Assembly: GCA_943908475.1 (NCBI GenBank)
Contig: CALTTG010000004.1
Coordinates: 1-64,000 of the forward strand
Length of the DNA: 64,000 bases
Direction: 5' to 3'
Source of the DNA: an uncultured Burkholderiales bacterium
GTDB lineage: Bacteria; Pseudomonadota; Gammaproteobacteria; Burkholderiales; Burkholderiaceae_C
The notes below the pieces were generated by a model. The model worked only from the letters and a program-made list of their open reading frames with translations. It searched no databases and was not told the DNA's origin. A program made the position numbers and the translations under genes. Shown here piece by piece: positions 9,191 through 17,948 of this stretch. Position 1 is the first letter of the stretch, and each line of letters starts with the position of its first letter.

Positions 9191-9834
9191 GCAACCTTCA
9201 CCACATCCCTGGCCGCACCAAAAAACTGCCCCCCTTGCGGGTCGGCGTGGGTGGGCCCGTGGGCTCGGGCAAGACCACCCTCTTGGAGATGCTGTGCAAG
9301 ACCATGCGCGAGACGCACGATCTGGTGGTCATCACCAACGACATCTACACCAAGGAAGACCAACGGCTGCTGACCGTGGCCGGTGCACTCGACCCGGATC
9401 GCATCATGGGCGTGGAGACCGGTGGCTGCCCGCACACGGCCATCCGCGAAGACGCGTCCATCAACCTGGAGGCGGTGGACCGCATGCTGGCCAAGTACCC
9501 CGATGCCGACATCGTGTTCATTGAATCGGGTGGCGACAACCTCGCGGCCACGTTCAGCCCCGAGCTCAGCGACCTGACCATTTACGTGATCGACGTGGCC
9601 GCCGGTGAAAAAATCCCTCGCAAGGGCGGCCCCGGCATCACCAAGAGCGACCTCTTCGTGATCAACAAGATCGACCTGGCCCCGCATGTGGGCGCCAACC
9701 TCGAGATCATGGAAAGCGACACCCGGCGCATGCGCCCCACCCGTCCCTTTGTCATGACCAACTTGAAGACCCAGTCTGGCCTTCAAGAGGTGATCGGGTT
9801 CATCGAGACGAAGGGGCTGCTGAAGGCAGGCTGA
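9187..9834 (+). CDS. ureG: Urease accessory GTPase UreG
   Basis: SIMIBI-class GTPase that powers nickel insertion into urease. The 215-residue protein contains the P-loop GVGGPVGSGKTTLLEMLC, the metal-relay CPH motif in GVETGGCPHTAIREDAS, the Walker B-like IVFIESGGDNL and the guanine-specificity motif VINKIDLA. The length is typical. The ATG overlaps the ureF stop. Its last 35 bases overlap the 3' end of the convergent histidine kinase gene, so the two transcripts collide here. Confidence 0.97.
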   Translation: MSNLHHIPGRTKKLPPLRVGVGGPVGSGKTTLLEMLCKTMRETHDLVVITNDIYTKEDQRLLTVAGALDPDRIMGVETGGCPHTAIREDASINLEAVDRMLAKYPDADIVFIESGGDNLAATFSPELSDLTIYVIDVAAGEKIPRKGGPGITKSDLFVINKIDLAPHVGANLEIMESDTRRMRPTRPFVMTNLKTQSGLQEVIGFIETKGLLKAG

Positions 9835-11158
9835 GCGTCACGCTCAGGCCGGGTCCTTCACTGAAGGACCAGTCACCGTGGTGCAAGTCCAGCACCCGCC
9901 GGGTGATGGACATGCCCAGCCCAGACCCCGGCACCCCATGGTCGGCGCGCGCAAACCGTTGACCCATCAAGCCCCGCTGCGCAGGGTCCAACCCTGGCCC
10001 CGCGTCGCTCACCCGCACCCAAGCGCTCGGCCCTGACGTGCCCACGCTCACCTGCACCTCCCCTCCCTTGGCGGAGAACTTGATGGCGTTGTGGATCACG
10101 TTGCGGCAAGCCAGCGAGAGCCACGCGGGTTGCCCGTCCACCCGCACAAGTTCGGGGGTCGGGTCGAGCACCAAGTCCACCCCGTGTGACAGGGCCTCGG
10201 CCGTCAGGTCAGACATGACCTCGCGCACCAGGTCGTGCAGGTTCAGCCCGCTCGCCCAGCCGGGCGCCATGCGGGTGTCCTGCAAGCTCAATTGGTGATC
10301 GAGCCGGGAGAGCAGCAGCAACTGTTCGGTGAGGTCAGCCGCGCGACTCAAGCCCTGAAGGGCTCGCCGCAGCGCCTGATCGCGCACATCGGCCTCGCCC
10401 GAGGCCTGTGCAGCTTCCACTTGGGCCCTCACCGCCGCCAGGGGTGTTCTCAGTTCATGCGAGGCATCGGCCGTGAACCGTTGCTCGCGTCGCAACGCCG
10501 TGTCCAGGCGCGACATCAAGGCGTTGAGCTCCACCAACAAGGGCTGCACCTCTTTGGGCGCGTGCCCCGACTCGATGGGCGCGAGATCGCCCTCTCGGCG
10601 CCGAGCCACCTCCTGGCTCACTTGCTGCAACGGGCTCAGCCCTCGCCACACGCCCCAGGCCACCACCGGCAGCAGCAAAAAGGCGGCCACCACCATGGGG
10701 GCGGCCAGCCCCACCCCCATGGCCACCGCCAACTCGTCGTGCTCTTCCATGGCACGGAGCACCACCAACCAGTCGCCCGAGCTTTGCTGATGCCAGCGCA
10801 CCCGGTACCGATGGCCATCGTGCCGAATCACGAGCGATTCGCTTTCCTGATGCGCGATGCGCGCCGGCCACGCCAGCTCGGGCGCCTGGGGCGCTTCGGG
10901 GCTGCGGTACCGCAACGTGCCCTCGCGCCCCCACAACCAGGCGGCCACATCGTGTTCGTCGGTGTCCTGTTCAAACACGGTTGCCAACTCAGGCGCAGAC
11001 AGCTCCAGCAGGGGGCGCGCCACGTCTCGGAGCTGTTGCTCGTCAATCTCTTCGAGCTCGTGCAACACCGACCAATACGCCACACCGCCCATCAACAGCC
11101 AGATCGGCACCAAAGCGAGCAAGAGGGTGCGCGTCAGGCGCCAACGCAAAGAATGCAT
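9800..11158 (-). CDS. Two-component sensor histidine kinase (QseC/TctE-like)
   Basis: Inner-membrane sensor kinase of 452 residues. A first membrane helix at about residues 10-30 and a second at about 155-180 bracket a periplasmic domain of about 125 residues rich in acidic and Trp residues. A HAMP-like linker precedes the HisKA motif FTADASHELRTPLAAVRAQVEA; the HATPase domain shows CRNVIHNAIKFS (N box), VRVSDAGPGLDP (G1 box) and GSGLGMSITRRVL. The gene starts 3 bases after the stop of the OmpR-type regulator, so the two form one operon in the order regulator-sensor, like qseBC. The downstream overlap with ureG is convergent. The signal is unknown; the neighbouring envelope and cytochrome genes suggest redox or envelope control. 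Confidence 0.93.
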   Translation of the reverse strand: MHSLRWRLTRTLLLALVPIWLLMGGVAYWSVLHELEEIDEQQLRDVARPLLELSAPELATVFEQDTDEHDVAAWLWGREGTLRYRSPEAPQAPELAWPARIAHQESESLVIRHDGHRYRVRWHQQSSGDWLVVLRAMEEHDELAVAMGVGLAAPMVVAAFLLLPVVAWGVWRGLSPLQQVSQEVARRREGDLAPIESGHAPKEVQPLLVELNALMSRLDTALRREQRFTADASHELRTPLAAVRAQVEAAQASGEADVRDQALRRALQGLSRAADLTEQLLLLSRLDHQLSLQDTRMAPGWASGLNLHDLVREVMSDLTAEALSHGVDLVLDPTPELVRVDGQPAWLSLACRNVIHNAIKFSAKGGEVQVSVGTSGPSAWVRVSDAGPGLDPAQRGLMGQRFARADHGVPGSGLGMSITRRVLDLHHGDWSFSEGPGLSVTLSLPSAAPSSR

Positions 11159-11161
11159 CGT

Positions 11162-11827
11162 TCAGGCCTTGTCGGGGCTGAGCACATAGCCCACGCCACG
11201 GATGGTCTTGATCCAGTCGCTGCCCAGCTTCTTGCGAAGGTGATGGATGTAGACCTCCACCGCATTGCTGGCGATGTCCTGGTCCCAGCTGTAGAGGGTC
11301 TGGGCGAGCTGTTCGGCCGACACCGGGCGCCGGGGTTGGCTGATGAGCCGGGCCAGCACACTGAACTCGCGAGCCGACAGGCTGACCGCCGCCCCACCCA
11401 GGTGGCATTCATGGCGGGCCGGGTCGAGCGTCAGCTCACCCCAGGTGAACACCGGGCTGCCCCGCCCGGCCGCACGGCGGATCAAGGCCCGCAGGCGGGC
11501 GGCCAACTCCTCCAGCGCCACGGGCTTGACCAGGTAATCGTCGGCGCCAGAGTCCAAGCCCTGAATGCGATCTTCCAGGGCATCACGGGCCGTGAGCATC
11601 AGCACCGGGGTGTGCTGGCCGCGTGAACGCAGTCCCTGCAGGATCTGCAAGCCGCTTCGGCCCGGCAGTTGCCAATCGAGCACCAGGCAGTCGTAACTGC
11701 CCGAGCGCAAGGCTGCCTCGGCCTGATCGCCACGTTGCACCCACTCCACCACAAAGCCCGACTGCGCCAGGCCTTGCTGCAGGCCGCTGCCCAGCAGTTC
11801 ATCGTCTTCAATGAGCAGAATTTTCAT
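11162..11827 (-). CDS. OmpR/PhoB-family response regulator (QseB-like)
   Basis: DNA-binding response regulator of 221 residues. The receiver domain shows MKILLIEDDELLGSG, phosphoacceptor Asp in DCLVLDWQLPGRSG, Thr in VLMLTARD and Lys in DYLVKPVALEEL. The winged-helix output domain runs from about residue 125 and ends with the family signature EVYIHHLRKKLGSDWIKTIRGVGYVLS. The ATG at 11827 gives the canonical N-terminus; a longer in-frame extension would run deep into the preceding gene. It overlaps the 3' end of the sulfatase gene by 20 bases and is followed at once by its sensor kinase. Probably regulates its own operon including the upstream sulfatase/cytochrome/PepSY genes. Confidence 0.95.
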   Translation of the reverse strand: MKILLIEDDELLGSGLQQGLAQSGFVVEWVQRGDQAEAALRSGSYDCLVLDWQLPGRSGLQILQGLRSRGQHTPVLMLTARDALEDRIQGLDSGADDYLVKPVALEELAARLRALIRRAAGRGSPVFTWGELTLDPARHECHLGGAAVSLSAREFSVLARLISQPRRPVSAEQLAQTLYSWDQDIASNAVEVYIHHLRKKLGSDWIKTIRGVGYVLSPDKA

Positions 11828-13754
11828 GAGGCAAAGTGACCGTGCCGTGAGCCGACAACCCCCCGTGATGGTAAGCCCAGGCCGCGCCCTGATACCAACT
11901 GATGGCATCGGCCAGCTCATCGGCACTCGGGGTTTGGGGCTCGGGCTGGGTTTGCCCGGCCTGCACCCGGTACGCCTGTGCCTCGCCCCGCGCATTCAGG
12001 CGCAACAAGCGCTGCCCCTTCAAGTAGCCCAAGTCTTGGTAGGTGCTGATGAACGCACGCTCACGCCCTGGCGGCAGGTCCTGAAGGTCATGCCCCAAGA
12101 AGCGGCTCTCGTAGGCGAAGTTCAGCAGGCCCAACAGGGTCGGGGCCAGATCGATCTGGCTGGCCAAGCGCGACTCCACACGGGCCGGCACGTGGGCTGG
12201 CGCGTAGATCAGGGCCGGGATGTGATATCGATCGACCGGCAGGTCGGTCTTGCCCGCGCTGGAGGCGCAGTGGTCGGCCACGATGACGAACACGGTGTCT
12301 TTGAACCACGGGCGCTGCGCCGCCTGATCGATGAACCGACCAATGGCCCAGTCCGTGTACTTCACCCCACCGGCCCGCCCCGTCTTGGAAGGGATGTCGA
12401 TGCGCCCCTCCGGGTAGGTGAACGGACGGTGGTTGGACGTGGTCATCACATGCATGAACGAGGGCCGCCCAGCCGCATGAGAGGCGTCGCCCTGAGCCAG
12501 GGCCAAGGTGAAGAGGTCTTCATCGGCCACGCCCCAAATGTTCTCGTGGTGAATCTGCGCACTTGGAATGGCCATGCGATCGACCACTTCGTACTGGTTG
12601 GCCCCAAAGAAGGCGTTCATGTTGTCGAAGTAGCCATAGCCTCCGTAAACATAACGGGTGTCATAGCCCTTGGCACGAAACACCGTGCCCAGCGTGAACA
12701 GGCCCTCGTTGTGCGGCCGCTTCACGATGGACTGCCCAGGCGTCGGGGGCACCGACAGTGACAGCGCCTCCAGGCCACGCACGGTGCGAGTGCCGGTGGC
12801 GTACATCTGGGTGAACAGCAAGCTCTGTGCGGCCAAGGCGTCCAGCCGGGGGGTGATGCCGTCCCGATTGCCAGAATACGCCATGAAGTCGGCCGACAAG
12901 CTCTCGACCGAAATGAGGACCACATTGAGCCGCTTCTCCGGCCGACCGGGGTCGACCTTTCGGGTCAAGTCCCAGGGGTTGTCGCTCACCAGACGGGCGT
13001 GGGGCGTTTCGAGCTGGCGGCGCAAACGCTGCATGGCCTCAGCGGGAGGCAAGCTGCGATAGAAATGCTCGTAGTCCAGCTCGTTGTGCCTCAGCGCTGA
13101 GAAGAACTCGAACACCCCGTTGCCGCTCAGCGCCTGGTCATAGTGGTTGCGGAAGTGATCTTTCCAAGACGCCTGCGCCACGCCCAGCCCACTGGCCGTC
13201 AGCAGGGTGATCAACAGCCAGGGCGAGCCTCGCTCAGACCACCGGCTGCCCTGTCGTCGATCCATGGCGGCCAGCAAGGTGCGACGGTTGACCCACACCA
13301 GCACCAGCGAGGTCACCGCCAGGCCGCTCATCAAAGGCACCACCGGGTACGACTCTCGGATGTTGCCAATCACCTCATGCGTGTAGAGCAGGTAATCGAC
13401 AGCGATGAAGTTGAACCGGGTGCCGAACTCCTCCCAGAACACCACCTCAGCCAGGGCGACCCACAGCAACACAAAGAACCACGCCCCGTGGCCACAGGCC
13501 AACCAGGCTCGCCCCCACACCGACGAGCTCCAGCGGCGCGGCCACAGGGCGAGAAAAGTCGCGAGGGGCCACAGCAGGGCCAGCCCCGCCACCAGGTCGA
13601 AACACATGCCCAGCCCCAGCACCGCCAGGATTTCACTGGGGCTGCTGTCCACCTGTGCACCCGTTCGCCACCACAACCCCAGGCGAACAACCGTCGACAG
13701 GGCCAGGAACACCCCCAACATCAGGCGCCACGGCGCCCACAGACTCCGGCTCAT
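11808..13754 (-). CDS. LTA synthase / phosphoglycerol transferase family sulfatase
   Basis: Membrane-anchored alkaline-phosphatase-superfamily enzyme, 648 residues. About five transmembrane helices (residues about 10-200) precede an extracytoplasmic sulfatase domain. Visible catalytic features are the metal-binding NVVLISVESLSADF (Glu), the Thr nucleophile region ATGTRTVRGLEALSLS, VYGGYGYFDNMNAFF and the C-terminal metal site VFVIVADHCASSAG. Family members transfer phosphoglycerol or phosphoethanolamine to glycans or lipids in the periplasm; the exact substrate here cannot be told. It overlaps the regulator gene downstream by 20 bases and abuts the cytochrome b561 gene upstream, placing it in the same operon. 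The ATG at 13754 comes directly before the neighbour's stop codon. Confidence 0.9.
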   Translation of the reverse strand: MSRSLWAPWRLMLGVFLALSTVVRLGLWWRTGAQVDSSPSEILAVLGLGMCFDLVAGLALLWPLATFLALWPRRWSSSVWGRAWLACGHGAWFFVLLWVALAEVVFWEEFGTRFNFIAVDYLLYTHEVIGNIRESYPVVPLMSGLAVTSLVLVWVNRRTLLAAMDRRQGSRWSERGSPWLLITLLTASGLGVAQASWKDHFRNHYDQALSGNGVFEFFSALRHNELDYEHFYRSLPPAEAMQRLRRQLETPHARLVSDNPWDLTRKVDPGRPEKRLNVVLISVESLSADFMAYSGNRDGITPRLDALAAQSLLFTQMYATGTRTVRGLEALSLSVPPTPGQSIVKRPHNEGLFTLGTVFRAKGYDTRYVYGGYGYFDNMNAFFGANQYEVVDRMAIPSAQIHHENIWGVADEDLFTLALAQGDASHAAGRPSFMHVMTTSNHRPFTYPEGRIDIPSKTGRAGGVKYTDWAIGRFIDQAAQRPWFKDTVFVIVADHCASSAGKTDLPVDRYHIPALIYAPAHVPARVESRLASQIDLAPTLLGLLNFAYESRFLGHDLQDLPPGRERAFISTYQDLGYLKGQRLLRLNARGEAQAYRVQAGQTQPEPQTPSADELADAISWYQGAAWAYHHGGLSAHGTVTLPHENSAH

Positions 13755-14273
13755 TCAGTCTCCCTTGATCATGGCGCGGACGAGGTGCTGGCCACTGCGC
13801 TTGCTCTCCAGCACCGCGCCCAACACATGCAAAGGCACCAAGACCAACAGGGCGTGGGCCAGGGTCTCGTGAACCTCTTCGAGCCACTCCTCGCCCCAGA
13901 AGGCGTCCAGTCCCATCATCCAACCCGAGGCGCCCAATGCCAGCACGGTGCCCCACAGGGCCAGCACCATGCAAGCCCCCAGCGGGTTGTGCCCCACATG
14001 GGCCGATTCAGACGCGGGCTGGCCCGAGACCAACTCCCGCACGTGTGCCCGCACCGCTCGGGGGGTGGGCCACCACGAGCGCAGGCGCGCCGGGCCGCCG
14101 GGACGGCTGCCCACCATGCCCCACATCAGGCGCACCAGCACCAAGGTCACAACGGTGTAACCCGACACACGGTGCAGCCACTCACCCTCCTCATTGAGCA
14201 GGTTGAAGCCCACCAGTGCGGCCACGCCCCAGTGCGTCAGGCGCACCAGTCCATCCCAAGCCGGGGCCTTCAT
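13755..14273 (-). CDS. Cytochrome b561 / b-type cytochrome family protein
   Basis: Four-helix di-haem b membrane protein of 172 residues. The start KAPAWDGLVRLTHWGVAALV carries a likely haem His; GEWLHRVSGYTVVTLVLVRL provides a second, and the C-terminal helix HETLAHALLVLVPLHVLGAV provides the remaining candidates. The sequence WGMVGSRP after the second helix is a usual landmark of the Ni/Fe-hydrogenase/b561-type group. It likely passes electrons between quinol and a periplasmic partner. It sits between a PepSY protein and a sulfatase with no intergenic space; b561 + PepSY + two-component sets recur in Betaproteobacteria. The electron acceptor is not apparent. Confidence 0.92.
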   Translation of the reverse strand: MKAPAWDGLVRLTHWGVAALVGFNLLNEEGEWLHRVSGYTVVTLVLVRLMWGMVGSRPGGPARLRSWWPTPRAVRAHVRELVSGQPASESAHVGHNPLGACMVLALWGTVLALGASGWMMGLDAFWGEEWLEEVHETLAHALLVLVPLHVLGAVLESKRSGQHLVRAMIKGD

Positions 14274-14276
14274 GGC

Positions 14277-14552
14277 TCAGTCTTTCTCGATCTTCACAGG
14301 CTTGCCGCTCACCGGGTCGAAATAGATCTCCACACGGTGGCCGTCTTTGTCCTTGCCGTAGATCTCGTAGCAGCTGTCTTCGGTCTTGAATTTCTTGATT
14401 TGGTAGCCTTGGGCCTTGAGCTGGGCCTGCATCTTGTCGGCCGGGATCCACTTGGAGGTGGGCTCTTGGGTGCACTCAGGCGAGGCCATCGCAGCCGTGG
14501 CCGTGAACGCGCAGAGGGCAGTCACACACAGGGTCATCACAGAACGTGTCAT
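14277..14552 (-). CDS. Small periplasmic PepSY-domain protein
   Basis: A 91-residue exported protein. A signal peptide (VMTLCVTALCAFTATAAMAS) is followed by one PepSY-like domain: ADKMQAQLKAQGYQIKKFKT, then DSCYEIYGKDKDGHRVEIYF, and the hallmark DPVSGKPVKIEKD at the C-terminus. The two Cys residues (CTQEP and SCYEI) may form a disulfide. The ATG at 14552 is chosen over one five codons upstream because a GGAGA ribosome-binding site lies 5 bases ahead of it. It is the first gene of the b561-sulfatase-qseBC-like operon. PepSY proteins next to b561 cytochromes are thought to assist electron transfer or bind metals; the role here is inferred. Confidence 0.9.
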   Translation of the reverse strand: MTRSVMTLCVTALCAFTATAAMASPECTQEPTSKWIPADKMQAQLKAQGYQIKKFKTEDSCYEIYGKDKDGHRVEIYFDPVSGKPVKIEKD

Positions 14553-14654
14553 TTCGGTCTCCAGCAACAGTTGAGACCTTCATTTGACGCGCCGGACCTT
14601 AAGCCAGACTTAAAGCTCGCTAAACTGTCGACCTTGCCTTCACAGGCTGGGTCA

Positions 14655-14729
14655 CTCGCCGTAGTTCAATGGATAGAACGGCCGCCTCCTAAGCGGCAAA
14701 TACAGGTTCGATTCCTGTCGGCGGGACCA
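14655..14729 (+). tRNA. tRNA-Arg (anticodon CCT)
   Basis: A complete cloverleaf: acceptor stem CTCGCCG / CGGCGGG, D arm around AGTTCAATGGATAGAAC, anticodon stem GCCGC/GCGGC with loop CTCCTAA (anticodon CCT), T arm ACAGG-TTCGATT-CCTGT, discriminator A and an encoded CCA. It decodes AGG. No integrase or duplicated 3' end is visible nearby. Confidence 0.95.
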
Positions 14730-14740
14730 CCCCTCGCCCC

Positions 14741-15589
14741 TCAACGGACGTTGTCGGCGCGCGCCACCAACCAAGCGCCCACCAGCTTGGCCTGCTGCTC
14801 AGGCGCTTTGCGAGCGGCCTCCACCAGTTGCAGCTCTCGATCGCCGAGGGCCGACAAGGTGTTCAGCGACTGGCGATACTGCGCCAGGTCTTCGGGTTTG
14901 CGAAACACCAGTTCGGGTTGTGGGTGCACTTCCAGCTGCACGCCCACGCCTGGCGCGTCCAGACGGTCGAGCATCAAGGCAACCTGGGCAATGATGTCTC
15001 GCTCGACCTTGAAAAACGAAGTCATCACGTGAGACGCGGGGGTCGATGCTTGCAGCAGCCGAAGCCGCGCATCGTCGGCCTGCACTTCGGCGGGTTGCTT
15101 GACCAACCAAGCGGCCAGCCCCTCGTCCAGCCGGGCCTGAACCACCGAGTCGCGTTTGATCAGCTCACCCAGCGCACCATCGAGCTGCGTCAATCTCGCG
15201 CGAATTGCATGTCGGCCCTTCCCCGTGGCGAGGTTTGCTGGGGTGAGCCAGTCGCCCAGCCCCACCGACTCCACCTGAGCCTGGTAAGCGTCCAGCGCCT
15301 GCTGACGCTGGCGTGAGGCATCCATCAAGGAGCGAATCAAGGGCTCGAACTCGCCCGTCTGAGTCTCGTCCAGCATTTCGACAGAGGGCAACTCACCGCG
15401 GTGCAACTTCAGCAGCACCGGCTCCAGGCGCGACAACTGCGCCGTGAAGGCCAGGCTTGCGTCGTCGGGAGAATCCTGGTGCAACCACAGCAGCACAGAG
15501 AGCAACACGAGACCCAGCCCAACGCCCAACGTGGCCCACCAGGCCAACGCTGTTCGATCCATGGGCTCATGCCGTACTACCACTCGCAT
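14741..15589 (-). CDS. Uncharacterised membrane-anchored helical protein
   Basis: Not recognised as a named family. From the ATG at 15589 the product is 282 residues, with one N-terminal membrane helix (ALAWWATLGVGLGLVLLSVL, residues about 13-33) and then a long, Leu/Gln/Glu-rich, mostly helical periplasmic or cytoplasmic part. The start is uncertain: an ATG nine codons later (15562) is also possible, and the frame is open upstream to 15709; AAGG about 10 bases before 15589 supports the choice. It ends 12 bases from the 3' end of tRNA-Arg on the other strand. The layout (short N-terminus, one helix, helical domain) resembles sensor-type helical domains without an output domain. Function unknown. 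Confidence 0.7.
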   Translation of the reverse strand: MRVVVRHEPMDRTALAWWATLGVGLGLVLLSVLLWLHQDSPDDASLAFTAQLSRLEPVLLKLHRGELPSVEMLDETQTGEFEPLIRSLMDASRQRQQALDAYQAQVESVGLGDWLTPANLATGKGRHAIRARLTQLDGALGELIKRDSVVQARLDEGLAAWLVKQPAEVQADDARLRLLQASTPASHVMTSFFKVERDIIAQVALMLDRLDAPGVGVQLEVHPQPELVFRKPEDLAQYRQSLNTLSALGDRELQLVEAARKAPEQQAKLVGAWLVARADNVR

Positions 15590-15712
15590 TGCGCGCACAC
15601 CTTGTCTCGAGCGAACAGCAACGGTTCGCAAGGGCGCTATTTCACAACATGCGGCGCCCTGCTGCACATGTAACAACGTGCAAACCCCTTGATCCAAGGG
15701 CTCGCACACCCT

Positions 15713-16024
15713 TCAGTGTGGTGAATCGGAGTCCCCGTCACCGCTCGGCGGCTGAACCGGCTCCCGCAATTCCTCCACTGTGTACCCCTCACGGGTCAGC
15801 GCCTGCTTGAGCCAATCCGGCTGAAGCCCCTGCCCGTCCCACGTGTCGCCCGACTGGGGGTGTCGGTACTTGGGGCGGGCCGGCACAGGTGTCGCTGCGG
15901 GCGTTGGCAGGCTGGAAGGCGGCGGCACACCGTCGAGTTCGTCGGGCGAAATCTGCCAAAACTCGATCAGTTTGCGAATGGCCCGGATGGCCGCTTCCTG
16001 CTCAGGTGTTTTCACGTTCAACAT
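15713..16024 (-). CDS. Short H-NS-family nucleoid-associated protein
   Basis: About 103 residues. The C-terminal third has the H-NS DNA-binding core: RPKYRHPQSGDTWDGQGLQP followed by DWLKQALTREGYTVEELR, including the Trp-x-Gly-x-Gly arrangement. The N-terminal part (TPEQEAAIRAIRKLIEFWQI) is a short helix and far shorter than the usual oligomerisation domain; the middle is a Pro/Ala-rich linker. Such small H-NS-like proteins are common in Burkholderiales. Start is either ATG at 16024 or the GTG just before it; no strong ribosome-binding site is seen for either. The gene is divergent from the chemoreceptor gene and its 5' end is close to that gene's candidate sigma-28 promoter. Confidence 0.85.
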   Translation of the reverse strand: MLNVKTPEQEAAIRAIRKLIEFWQISPDELDGVPPPSSLPTPAATPVPARPKYRHPQSGDTWDGQGLQPDWLKQALTREGYTVEELREPVQPPSGDGDSDSPH

Positions 16025-16057
16025 CACTCATGAAATCGGACAAATCACATTCGAGAC

Positions 16058-16084
16058 TCAGGTCGACACCAGTCTGGCCGATAA
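16058..16084 (+). promoter_or_regulatory. Candidate sigma-28 (FliA) promoter of the chemoreceptor gene
   Basis: GCCGATAA at 16077-16084 is an exact match to the sigma-28 -10 consensus. Eleven bases upstream, TCAGGTCG (16058-16065) is a partial match to the -35 element TAAAGTTT. It lies about 97 bases before the chemoreceptor start codon, a setting typical of class 3 flagellar regulon genes. Confidence 0.55.
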
Positions 16085-16181
16085 CTGCGTTGAAAGCCCA
16101 GTGTGCAGCACTCGGGCATTTCCGCAGGTGCCTCCAAAGGGAGTGGTTGCCTGCCTTCGACAGGAAGCATCAGGAGCCATC

Positions 16182-17909
16182 ATGCGCGTCAATTCCCCCG
16201 TCATCGATCAGGAGTACCCATTTCCAGATGGTGAAACCTTGGTGTCGACCACGGACCTCAAGGGGCGCATCACCTACTGCAACCCGGCCTTCATTCACGT
16301 GAGTGGCTTCCAGCGGGAGGAGTTGCTGGGCCAGCCACACAACATGATTCGCCACCCCGACATGCCCGAGGAGGCTTTTCGGGACATGTGGCACACCATC
16401 GAGCGCGGGCACCCCTGGTCGGCCCTGGTGAAGAACCGACGCAAGGACGGCAGCTACTACTGGGTCAAAGCCAATGTGACCCCCTTGATGGAGGGCGACC
16501 ACCCCGTGGGCTACATGTCGGTGCGAACCCGACCGGAGCGCGCCGAGGTGGAGGCGGCCCATGAACTGTACCAACGGATGCGGGATGAGCGGACCCAAGG
16601 CAAGGCGATCCACACGTTGCAAGCTGGCCACGTTCACCGCCAAACCCTGATCGGCAAAGTGGGCCGGGCCTTGCGGCTGGACCTGGGCGGTCGCATCACC
16701 GTCATGACCACCGTGAGCATGTTGATCGCCCTGTGGGTGGGCGTGTTCATCGCCGGCGGCATGGATCAGGTGTCATGGGGTGCCGGCATCGTCAGCGCAC
16801 TGTGCGCGCTGTTGGCGGGGGCCGGCATCGGATGGCGCATCCGCAGCCTGACGGTGGCGCCGCTGAACACCTTGCTGGACTTCGCCAACCGCATGGCCGC
16901 CGGTGACCTGACCGCCACCCTGGCCATCGAGCGCAACGACATTTTTGGTCGCCTGAGCACCGCGCTCAACCAGCTCAATGTGAACCTGCGCTCCATCGTG
17001 CGTGATGCCCGCACCGAGGTCGAACAGATGATGGTGGCCACCCAGCAAATTGCAGCGGGCAACCAAGACCTCTCCAGCCGCACCGAATCTCAGGCCAGCA
17101 GCCTGCAAGAGACGGCCGCGTCCATGGAACAAATCACCGGCACGGTCAAAACCAGTTCGGACACCGCCCGACAGGCCGCCTCACTGGCCCAGCAAACGAC
17201 CAGCATCACCCAGCGCAGCAGCCAGGCCGTGATGGACGTGACGCGCACCATGCATGGCATCGAAGAGTCGTCCAAGCGCATTGGTGAAATCATTCAGGTG
17301 ATCGACTCCATCGCCTTCCAGACCAACATCTTGGCGCTCAATGCGGCCGTCGAGGCGGCGCGTGCGGGCGAACAGGGGCGCGGCTTCGCCGTGGTGGCCT
17401 CCGAAGTGCGTGCCCTGGCCAGCCGGACCGCCACGGCTGCCAAAGAGGTCAAACAACTCATCACCGACTCGGCCGAGCGGGTGGCGGCAGGCAGCAAAAT
17501 CACCGACGCGGCCCAACACACCATGGCCGAAGCGCTCGATTCCGTCCAGGGCGTGAATCACTTGGTCGAGTCCATCAGCCACGGCGCGAGCGAACAGCTC
17601 ACCGGCATCTCTCAAGTCAACAGCGCCGTGGCCCAGCTGGACTCGATCACCCAGCAGAACGCTGCAGCCGTCGAACAAATCGCGGCGGCCTCAATGGCCC
17701 TGGCTTCTCGCGCCAAAGTGGTGTCAGAAACCGTGCAGGTGTTCCGATTGGACGACAAGCACCACGCGCACGTGCCCGATGCGGTCGCGCTGCGCAAGGC
17801 CGCCAAGTCCACCCCGCGCACGCCTGACGCCCCGCCCCAGCGCAGCGGCACCAAGGCACGTCCTGCGGCACACACCACCCCGGACGAATCCGAGTGGGAA
17901 TCGCACTGA
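16182..17909 (+). CDS. Methyl-accepting chemotaxis protein with N-terminal PAS domain (Aer-like)
   Basis: Chemoreceptor of 575 residues. Residues about 15-120 form a PAS domain (ITYCNPAFIHVSGFQREELL, GQPHNMIRHPDMP, YYWVKANVTPL) like the FAD-binding PAS of Aer. Two adjacent membrane segments at about 170-220 lack a large periplasmic loop. A HAMP linker is followed by the signalling domain with the hairpin tip around RIGEIIQVIDSIAFQTNILALN, AAVEAARAGEQGRGFAVVAS and EVRALASRTATAAKEVK. This layout suggests energy or redox taxis rather than external ligand sensing. The ATG at 16182 follows CAGGAG. Glutamine/glutamate-rich flanks provide methylation sites; no CheR-docking pentapeptide is obvious at the C-terminus. 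It is followed 39 bases later by a phosphoesterase gene. Confidence 0.95.
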   Translation: MRVNSPVIDQEYPFPDGETLVSTTDLKGRITYCNPAFIHVSGFQREELLGQPHNMIRHPDMPEEAFRDMWHTIERGHPWSALVKNRRKDGSYYWVKANVTPLMEGDHPVGYMSVRTRPERAEVEAAHELYQRMRDERTQGKAIHTLQAGHVHRQTLIGKVGRALRLDLGGRITVMTTVSMLIALWVGVFIAGGMDQVSWGAGIVSALCALLAGAGIGWRIRSLTVAPLNTLLDFANRMAAGDLTATLAIERNDIFGRLSTALNQLNVNLRSIVRDARTEVEQMMVATQQIAAGNQDLSSRTESQASSLQETAASMEQITGTVKTSSDTARQAASLAQQTTSITQRSSQAVMDVTRTMHGIEESSKRIGEIIQVIDSIAFQTNILALNAAVEAARAGEQGRGFAVVASEVRALASRTATAAKEVKQLITDSAERVAAGSKITDAAQHTMAEALDSVQGVNHLVESISHGASEQLTGISQVNSAVAQLDSITQQNAAAVEQIAAASMALASRAKVVSETVQVFRLDDKHHAHVPDAVALRKAAKSTPRTPDAPPQRSGTKARPAAHTTPDESEWESH

Positions 17910-17948
17910 CCTTGTGCCTACACTGGGGGGCTGAGATGGAAGTCCCCC

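Noticed and set aside
14655..14729. tRNA-Arg as an integration site of a genomic island
   Set aside because: No integrase gene and no repeated tRNA 3' end were seen nearby; flanking genes look native.
13143..15032. Plus-strand open frame of 629 codons crossing several minus-strand genes and the tRNA
   Set aside because: It passes through tRNA-Arg and runs antisense to the sulfatase, b561 and PepSY genes, all of which have intact family motifs.
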